DNA of 44,004 nucleotides from Anaerolineales bacterium (GTDB taxonomy: Bacteria > Chloroflexota > Anaerolineae > Anaerolineales > E44-bin32): contig JARRPX010000019.1 in assembly GCA_037382465.1 (NCBI GenBank), forward strand, positions 1 to 44,004, read 5' to 3'. Position 1 is the first letter of the stretch; each line of letters starts with the position of its first letter. The translations under genes were made by a program, and so were the position numbers. Below, in pieces: positions 38,428-44,004 of this stretch. Below the pieces are notes generated by a model. It had not been told where the DNA came from, searched no databases, and worked only from the letters and a program-made list of their open reading frames with translations.

Positions 38428-39383
38428 TGCGATACGGCTACTACCCAGGATGTTCATTAGGCAGCACAGCCGCTGCATATGATCAATCTACAAAAGCAAT
38501 TGCCAAGCCACTGGGTCTTGAGCTCGAAGAAATTCACGATTGGAACTGCTGCGGCGCTACAGAGTATTTCTCGATTCAAAAGACGGCCGCCTACGCCCTG
38601 GTCGCCCGCAACCTCGCGCTTGCCGCCAACCAGGGCGGCTTGACCCAAATTACCGCGCCGTGCAGCGCATGTTATCTGAACTTGCGCAAGACGGACAACT
38701 ACATGGGCAAGTATCCCGAGATCAACGAACACACGAACGAGGCGCTCGCCGCAGGCGGGCTGTCCTATAAACCTGGCAGCTTGAAGGTGCGTCACTTGCT
38801 CGACGTGGTCGTCAATGACGTTGGCCTGGATGCCATCCAGGAGAAAGTGACCAGCCCGCTCAAGGGTTTGCGTCTGGCGCCGTATTACGGCTGTCTGCTC
38901 GTGCGCCCGACTCTCGGGGAGCAAGTGGACGACCCCGAGTATCCCACCCATCTCGATGAGTTGCTGGACGTGGTCGGTGCGACGGTGGTCGATTTTCCGC
39001 TCAAAGCGCACTGTTGCGGCGGGCACATGACGCAGATCAGCGCCGACACGGCATACGAGCTGATCCGCAGAATCCTGCAGAACGCCGCCGAATACGAAGC
39101 GGACGCCATCGTGACGGTCTGTCCCATGTGCCAGTTGAATCTCGATGCGTATCAATCGCAGGTCAACGGACATTTCGGAACATCCTTCAACCTGCCTATT
39201 CTCTACTTCACTCAAATCATCGGTCTTGCGTTTGGTATGAAACCAAAAGAACTTGGAATCGGTAAGGAAATCGTCTCGGCTTCCCCACTCCTGTCGAAAA
39301 TCGGCGCAGAAGTAGAAGAGCCCGAGGCGCGGCCAGCGCGCAGACGACGTGATGACAAATCATTGCCGATGCCAAAGATCTAG
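38427..39383 (+). CDS. hdrB: Heterodisulfide reductase subunit B homologue (CCG domains)
   Basis: 318 residues with both cysteine-rich CCG repeats complete. The first has YYPGCSLGS, NCCGATEYF and CSACYLNL. The second has YYGCLLVRP, HCCGGHMTQ and CPMCQLNL. In methanogen HdrB these form two noncubane [4Fe-4S] clusters that cleave disulfides, so this subunit probably carries the catalytic site for the unknown acceptor. A basic tail (RPARRRRDD) ends the protein. Confidence 0.95.
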   Translation: MRYGYYPGCSLGSTAAAYDQSTKAIAKPLGLELEEIHDWNCCGATEYFSIQKTAAYALVARNLALAANQGGLTQITAPCSACYLNLRKTDNYMGKYPEINEHTNEALAAGGLSYKPGSLKVRHLLDVVVNDVGLDAIQEKVTSPLKGLRLAPYYGCLLVRPTLGEQVDDPEYPTHLDELLDVVGATVVDFPLKAHCCGGHMTQISADTAYELIRRILQNAAEYEADAIVTVCPMCQLNLDAYQSQVNGHFGTSFNLPILYFTQIIGLAFGMKPKELGIGKEIVSASPLLSKIGAEVEEPEARPARRRRDDKSLPMPKI

Positions 39384-39391
39384 GAGGGCAG

Positions 39392-41419
39392 ATGACAGAA
39401 AAAGTTGGTGTATACATTTGCCACTGCGGGAGTAACATCGCCGGTGAGATCGACGTTGAAGGTCTCGCAAAGTGGGCAAAAGAAAACCTCGATGGTGTCG
39501 TCGTTGCGCGTGATTATAAATTCATGTGCTCGTCGCTGGGTCAAGAGCTGATCGAGGATGACATCAAGAACGAAGGCCTGACGCGTGTCGTGGTGGGCGC
39601 TTGTTCGCCGCACCTGCATGGAAAGACCTTCCGCCGTGCCTGCGCCAACGCCGGCTTGAACCCCTACCTCTGCCAGATGGCGAGCCTGCGGGAGCAGGTC
39701 TCCTGGGTCACCGAGGACAAGGAATTGGCCAACACGAAAGCCAAGGCACTCATCTCGGGCGCCGTTCATCGCGTTCAATACCAGAAAGAACTTACAGCGA
39801 CGGAGGTGCCGGTCAACCCCAATACCCTGGTCGTGGGTGGCGGGATTGCGGGCATCCAGGCTTCGCTCGAACTGGCGGACGCCGGTTATCAGGTCTATCT
39901 GGTGGAGCGAGAACCTTCCATCGGCGGACACATGGCGCAGTTCGACAAGACCTTCCCGACCCTGGACTGCGCGGCCTGCATTCTCACGCCGCGCATGTCG
40001 GACGTCGGTGCCCATCCGAACATCAACCTGCTGAGCTACTCGGAAGTGGAGGAAGTCAGCGGCTACGTCGGCAACTTCGACGTCCGTCTGCGGAAGAGAG
40101 CGCGCTACGTCAACGAAGACGATTGTACGGGCTGCGGGATTTGCATCGATAAATGCCCCAAGAAAGTCATCGACGACGTTTTTGAAGCCGGGCTCGGCTA
40201 CCGCAAGGCGGTCTACCGCCCGTTCCCGCAGGCCGTCCCCAAGTTCCCTGTGATCGATACGGAATCCTGTATCTACTTCGAGCGCGGCACATGCAAGGCC
40301 TGCGAGAAGTTCTGCCCCACGGGCGCCATCGACTTCGAGCAAGAAGATACGCTTCTCGACATCAAAGTCGGGAACATCATCCTCGCCACGGGTTTCGATC
40401 TCTTCGACACGCGGCGGATACCGCAGTACGGCTACGGCCGGCTGGCGAACGTCTTCACCAGCCTCGAATTCGAACGGCTATGCAACGCTGCCGGCCCCAC
40501 GGAAGGCAAGGTCGTAATGCGAGACGGGGTCACGCAGCCGAAATCGGTGGCCATCATCCACTGCGTCGGCAGCCGTGACGTACGCTACAATCCGTACTGC
40601 TCCGCGATCTGCTGTATGGCCTCCTTGAAATTCGGCCATCTGGTGATGGAGAAAACCGGCGCCGAAGTCTATTCCTTCTACATCGACTTGCGTACCAACC
40701 AGAAAGGTTATGAGGAGTTCTACAACCGCCTGCTCGAAGAAGGCATGCACTTCATTCGAGGCCGCGTCGCAGAGGTGACAGACGCCGCCCGGATGCCCGG
40801 TGAAGAAGGCAAATTAATCGTCCAGGCTGAGGACACGCTCCTCGGCACGCAGCGTCGCGTCCCGGTCGACATGGTGATCCTCATGGCCGGGCTCGAATCG
40901 CGCGCTGACGCACACGACGTGGCTTTGAAATTCGGGATCTCCTGCAGCATGGCAGGTTGGTTTACCGAACGCCATCCCAAACTGGCTCCCGTAGCTACGA
41001 TGACCGACGGCATCTTTATCGCGGGTACCTGCCAGGGGCCGAAAGACATCCCGGCCACCGTCGCACAAGGCGCAGCCGCCTCAGCGAGTGTGCAATCGAT
41101 GATCACTCGCGGAAAGGTGGAGATCGAACCGATCGTGGCCACCATTCACGAAGAGAATTGCTCCGGCTGTCGGATTTGCAATGACTTGTGCCCCTTCAAC
41201 GCCATCGACTTCGACGAAGAAAAGAAGGTCAGTGTGATCAACCAGGCGCTGTGTAAAGGCTGCGGCACTTGCGTCGCCGCCTGCCCCGCCCAAGCCATCT
41301 CGGGTGCACACTTCAGCAACGATGAAATCATTGCCGAGATCGAAGGTCTGCTCTTCGATACGGTAAGCGGCAACGGTGCAAAAGCCGCTGAGCCGGCCAA
41401 AGACTCGGTGCCAGCTTGA
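39392..41419 (+). CDS. hdrA: Heterodisulfide reductase subunit A homologue, FAD iron-sulfur protein
   Basis: 675 residues, preceded by AGGAGG. The electron-bifurcating flavin subunit. An N-terminal cysteine domain (VYICHCGSNIAGEID ... VVGACSPHLHG) is followed by the dinucleotide fold (VVGGGIAGIQASLELADAG, about 147-165) and the HdrA signature LDCAACILTPRM. Ferredoxin-type cysteines are CTGCGICIDKCP, a CKACEKFCP set, and the C-terminal pair CSGCRICNDLCP and CKGCGTCVAACP. Linked to mvhD-G-A, it would split H2 electrons between ferredoxin and the HdrB acceptor. Confidence 0.96.
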   Translation: MTEKVGVYICHCGSNIAGEIDVEGLAKWAKENLDGVVVARDYKFMCSSLGQELIEDDIKNEGLTRVVVGACSPHLHGKTFRRACANAGLNPYLCQMASLREQVSWVTEDKELANTKAKALISGAVHRVQYQKELTATEVPVNPNTLVVGGGIAGIQASLELADAGYQVYLVEREPSIGGHMAQFDKTFPTLDCAACILTPRMSDVGAHPNINLLSYSEVEEVSGYVGNFDVRLRKRARYVNEDDCTGCGICIDKCPKKVIDDVFEAGLGYRKAVYRPFPQAVPKFPVIDTESCIYFERGTCKACEKFCPTGAIDFEQEDTLLDIKVGNIILATGFDLFDTRRIPQYGYGRLANVFTSLEFERLCNAAGPTEGKVVMRDGVTQPKSVAIIHCVGSRDVRYNPYCSAICCMASLKFGHLVMEKTGAEVYSFYIDLRTNQKGYEEFYNRLLEEGMHFIRGRVAEVTDAARMPGEEGKLIVQAEDTLLGTQRRVPVDMVILMAGLESRADAHDVALKFGISCSMAGWFTERHPKLAPVATMTDGIFIAGTCQGPKDIPATVAQGAAASASVQSMITRGKVEIEPIVATIHEENCSGCRICNDLCPFNAIDFDEEKKVSVINQALCKGCGTCVAACPAQAISGAHFSNDEIIAEIEGLLFDTVSGNGAKAAEPAKDSVPA

Positions 41420-41439
41420 GTGTGAGGAGTATGAATTCT

Positions 41440-41937
41440 ATGAACACAGAAACGTTTGAACCCAAAATCGTGGGCTTTTTGTGCAATTGGTGTTCGTATC
41501 GCGCCATGGATTTGGCCGGGACCTCCCGCGTTAAATACGAACCGAATATACGCGTAATCCGGGTGATGTGCACAGGACGTGTCGATCCCACCTTCGTGCT
41601 CAAAGCGCTCGCCCTGGGCGCGGACGGGGTCATGATCGCCGGCTGCCATCCGGGAGAATGCCACTACCTGGAGCAGAACTACAAAGCCATGCGGCGCTTT
41701 CAGATGCTCAAGCATACGCTGCAACAATTCGGCGTGGAAGATGACCGCGTGCGCCTGCAGTGGGCGTCCGCCGCAGAAGGTGTGCAATTGGCTGCAGCGA
41801 TCGACGACATGATCGAAAAGGTCCGTGCACTTGGCCCACTGAACTGGTCCGAGAATTATTCTCAAAACGGTAAAGTGGAAGCTGCCATCCAGCAGCTTGC
41901 CAAAGAGCACGCCGAAGCCATGGAGGTGCCCGCATGA
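41440..41937 (+). CDS. mvhD: Hydrogenase/Hdr linker iron-sulfur subunit D
   Basis: 165 residues. I chose the ATG at 41440 because AGGAG lies ten bases upstream; earlier in-frame codons at 41416 and 41431 are less well placed. The [2Fe-2S]-type cysteines are in FLCNWCSYRAMD, VMCTGRVDP and AGCHPGECHYLEQN. This subunit connects the hydrogenase to HdrA. It overlaps mvhG by ATGA. Confidence 0.95.
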   Translation: MNTETFEPKIVGFLCNWCSYRAMDLAGTSRVKYEPNIRVIRVMCTGRVDPTFVLKALALGADGVMIAGCHPGECHYLEQNYKAMRRFQMLKHTLQQFGVEDDRVRLQWASAAEGVQLAAAIDDMIEKVRALGPLNWSENYSQNGKVEAAIQQLAKEHAEAMEVPA

Positions 41938-42920
41938 GTGAAAAAGGAAAACTTGCACTGTATTGGGCCGCTTCCTGCGGCGGCTGCGAAATCGCAGTAC
42001 TGGGGATCAACGAAAAGATCCTCGACGTAGCTAACGCCTTCGATATCGTTCTCTGGCCTGTAGCCGTGGATGCCAAAGTGCGCAGCATCGAAAAAATGGC
42101 CGACAAGAGCATCGACCTGTGTCTCTTCAACGGCGCCATTCGCACGAGCGAACAGGAGTATATGGCTCGCTTGCTGCGCCAGAAATCGAAAGCCCTCGTG
42201 GCCTTCGGTTCCTGCGCACATGAAGGATGCATTCCCGGGCTGGGAAACGTTGCCAATCGCGAGGAAATTTTCCAGGTCGCCTACCAAGATACACCGAGTA
42301 CGGACAACCCGGACGGTGTCCGTCCGCAGACCGAGACCCAGGTCGAAGAAGGCACGCTCTACCTCCCGCTCTTCTACGACACGGTCAAGACCCTCGATCA
42401 ATGTGTGGACGTCGATTACTACTTGCCGGGATGCCCTCCCGAGCCGGAACGTATCTGGGACGCCATCGTGGCGATCCTGGAAAACAAACTGCCGGCGCCC
42501 GGTTCCGTGATCGGCGCGGAAACCACCGTTTGCCACGAGTGTCCTCGGACGCGGTCGGAGAAGAAGATCACGGAATTCAAGCGAACCTGGGAGATCATTC
42601 CCGACCCGGATGTGTGTTTGCTCGAACAGGGTCTGGTTTGCTGCGGTATCGCCACGCGTGCCGGCTGTGGCGCTCTCTGCCCGACGGTCGGTTCACCCTG
42701 CATCGGCTGCTATGGTCCCAATGAAGATGTGATCGACTTCGGCGCTCGTATGATGACCGCGCTGGCTTCGGTGATCGACTCGGAAGATCCGGAAGAGATC
42801 GACCGCATCATCAAAGAAGGCATTCCCGATCCAATCGGAACGTTCTATCGTTTCAGCTTGGCGCACGGCCAACTTCGACGCAGCGCCCTCAGTGGAAACG
42901 GTAAATCCGTTCAGGCCTGA
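41934..42920 (+). CDS. mvhG: Group 3c hydrogenase small subunit
   Basis: 328 residues. Proximal cluster cysteines are in ASCGGCEIAVLG, FGSCAHEGCIPG and LPGCPPEPE. Two further sets, TTVCHECPRTRSEKK and the CCGIATRAGCGALCPTVGSPCIGCYG region, hold the remaining clusters. No export signal, so cytoplasmic. The order hdrCBA-mvhDGA is that of the H2-dependent bifurcating complex. Confidence 0.95.
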   Translation: MSEKGKLALYWAASCGGCEIAVLGINEKILDVANAFDIVLWPVAVDAKVRSIEKMADKSIDLCLFNGAIRTSEQEYMARLLRQKSKALVAFGSCAHEGCIPGLGNVANREEIFQVAYQDTPSTDNPDGVRPQTETQVEEGTLYLPLFYDTVKTLDQCVDVDYYLPGCPPEPERIWDAIVAILENKLPAPGSVIGAETTVCHECPRTRSEKKITEFKRTWEIIPDPDVCLLEQGLVCCGIATRAGCGALCPTVGSPCIGCYGPNEDVIDFGARMMTALASVIDSEDPEEIDRIIKEGIPDPIGTFYRFSLAHGQLRRSALSGNGKSVQA

Positions 42921-42934
42921 GAGGAGAAGTAAAC

Positions 42935-43963
42935 ATGAAGCGAATTTCAATTGATCCCATTACCCGACTCGAGGGCCACGGAAAAATCGACATTTTCCTC
43001 ACCGACGAAGGGGAAGTGGCGAACGCATATTTGCAGGTTCCAGAACTGCGCGGTTTCGAACGTTTTTGCGTCGGCCGCCTGGCCGAGGACATGCCCAACA
43101 TCACCGACCGCATCTGCGGCGTGTGCCCCGAGGCGCATCACATGGCCTCCACCAAGGCTCTCGACGCGCTGTTTCACGTCGATCCCCCACCGACGGCCAA
43201 GAAGCTGCGCGAGTTGTTCTACAGCATCTTCTACGCCACCGATCACACGACCCACTTCTACGCGCTCGGGGGTCCGGATTTCGTGATGGGACCCGATGCC
43301 CCCGTCGCTGAACGAAACATCCTGGGCATCATCAAGAAAGTCGGCATGGATATCGCCGGTAAAGTGCTCAAGATGCGCCACGACGGCCACTATCTGATCA
43401 AGATGATCGGCGGCCGACCGGTCCATCCGAACTGGGGCCTTCCCGGTGGAGTCAGCCGCGGCATCACCGAAGAACAACGTGATGAGATCGAAAAGCTGGG
43501 AAAGGACGCCATCGAGTTCGCCAAGTTCTCGATCCAGCTTTTCAACGACATCGTGCTGGGTAACACGGCTTACGTCGACCTGATCAAAAACGACGCCTTC
43601 GTTCACCGCACGTACAACATGGGCACGGTGGACGAGAACAACCACGTGAACTTCTACGATGGCAAGATCCGTGTCGTTGGTCCGGACGGCAAGGAACACG
43701 CCAAATACGATCCCAAAGATTACCAGGACTACGTCGCTGAACACGTCGAGCCCTGGTCGTATCTCAAATTCCCTTACCTGAAGAAAGTCGGCTGGAAGGG
43801 ATTTGTGGACGGTGAAGATTCGGGCGTTTACAAAGCCACCCCGCTGTCACGTCTCAACGCGTCGGACGGCATGGCCACGCCGCTGGCGCAGGCGGAGTTC
43901 GAGCGCATGTACGAAACGCTCGGCGGCAGTCCGGTCAACCACACCCAGTGCTCCGTTGCGTAG
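42935..43963 (+). CDS. mvhA: Group 3c [NiFe] hydrogenase large subunit, truncated by an inverted segment at the window end
   Basis: The 342 residues visible carry the first nickel site, C61 and C64 in DRICGVCPEAHHM, and the N-terminal ITRLEGHGKIDIF. GGRPVHPNWGLPGGVSRG and TPLAQAEFERMYETLGG are standard for the family. The reading then fails: after SPVNHT the frame gives QCSVA and a TAG at 43961. The reverse complement of the last 59 bases encodes HTLATHWARLIELLYATEH, which is the expected continuation. The real gene therefore almost surely runs past the window, and the second nickel motif DPCxxC lies outside. A good ribosome site (AGAGGAG) precedes the ATG. Confidence 0.93.
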   Translation: MKRISIDPITRLEGHGKIDIFLTDEGEVANAYLQVPELRGFERFCVGRLAEDMPNITDRICGVCPEAHHMASTKALDALFHVDPPPTAKKLRELFYSIFYATDHTTHFYALGGPDFVMGPDAPVAERNILGIIKKVGMDIAGKVLKMRHDGHYLIKMIGGRPVHPNWGLPGGVSRGITEEQRDEIEKLGKDAIEFAKFSIQLFNDIVLGNTAYVDLIKNDAFVHRTYNMGTVDENNHVNFYDGKIRVVGPDGKEHAKYDPKDYQDYVAEHVEPWSYLKFPYLKKVGWKGFVDGEDSGVYKATPLSRLNASDGMATPLAQAEFERMYETLGGSPVNHTQCSVA

Positions 43964-44004
43964 AGCAGCTCGATCAAACGCGCCCAGTGTGTCGCCAGGG
44001 TGTG
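43946..44004. other. Inverted terminal segment inside mvhA (probable template-switch or assembly artefact)
   Basis: Seven-base arms CACACCC (43940-43946) and GGGTGTG (43998-44004) are complementary and bound the flipped part. Turned over, the segment restores the mvhA reading frame with the conserved THWARLIE stretch. The window stops exactly at the end of the second arm, as expected if the sequence would next fold back on itself. Confidence 0.85.

Noticed and set aside
42935-43963. A genuine short, truncated MvhA without the second nickel site
   Set aside because: The sequence after residue 337 is the reverse complement of the normal continuation, so the stop is best explained by an inverted artefact at the window end.

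Overview
The window reads as one end of a contig from a strictly anaerobic, hydrogen-metabolising bacterium. My best guess for lineage is Chloroflexota (Anaerolineae-like). This rests on gene content: a bacterial HdrABC-MvhDGA complex, formate-tetrahydrofolate ligase, several [NiFe] hydrogenases and many PAS/HAMP kinases. It does not rest on a marker-gene tree. I saw no rRNA, tRNA, insertion sequence or CRISPR array.

Region 1 (1-5840, minus strand) is housekeeping. It holds a rhomboid protease cut by the window edge, an RlmI-type rRNA methyltransferase, NAD-dependent DNA ligase LigA, an LpxL/HtrB-like acyltransferase and a family 2 glycosyltransferase.

Region 2 (5971-11393, plus strand) is the most unusual part. 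A small zinc-ribbon membrane protein is followed by a membrane-anchored DUF2207-like protein whose last residues are a Cys-Ala repeat tail with eight cysteines. Next come a PqqD-like/radical SAM/SPASM enzyme overlapping the tail gene by ATGA, a second protein of the same architecture that has lost two of three radical SAM cluster cysteines and the SPASM domain, and a SAM-dependent methyltransferase. I read this as a candidate peptide-modification system acting on the Cys-Ala tail.

Region 3 (11431-19538) has fhs on the minus strand, with a damaged C-terminus, then a plus-strand sensory block: a membrane histidine kinase, a MshEN-universal stress protein fusion, a TauE/SafE-type transporter, a soluble kinase and an OmpR-type regulator.

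Region 4 (19833-33001) carries two hydrogenases back to back. The first is a group 4 membrane-bound, ion-pumping [NiFe] hydrogenase with Mbh/Nuo-like membrane subunits. The second is a soluble group 3b NAD(P)-linked hydrogenase (beta, gamma, delta, alpha). Each has its own maturation protease. Direct repeats of GTTAC at about 11-base spacing lie ahead of this region and at two other promoters.

Region 5 (33152-37565) holds a pentapeptide-repeat protein, a stand-alone receiver, a Cache/HAMP kinase and a receiver-kinase fusion. Region 6 (37867-44004) is a heterodisulfide reductase/group 3c hydrogenase operon, hdrC-hdrB-hdrA-mvhD-mvhG-mvhA. The last 59 bases are inverted relative to the gene they interrupt, so the apparent stop in mvhA is very probably a template-switch or assembly artefact at a contig end.

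Taken together, the hydrogenases would let the cell move electrons between H2, NAD(P)H, ferredoxin and a disulfide-type or other acceptor, and couple ferredoxin oxidation to an ion gradient. The fhs gene points to one-carbon metabolism in the same cell.
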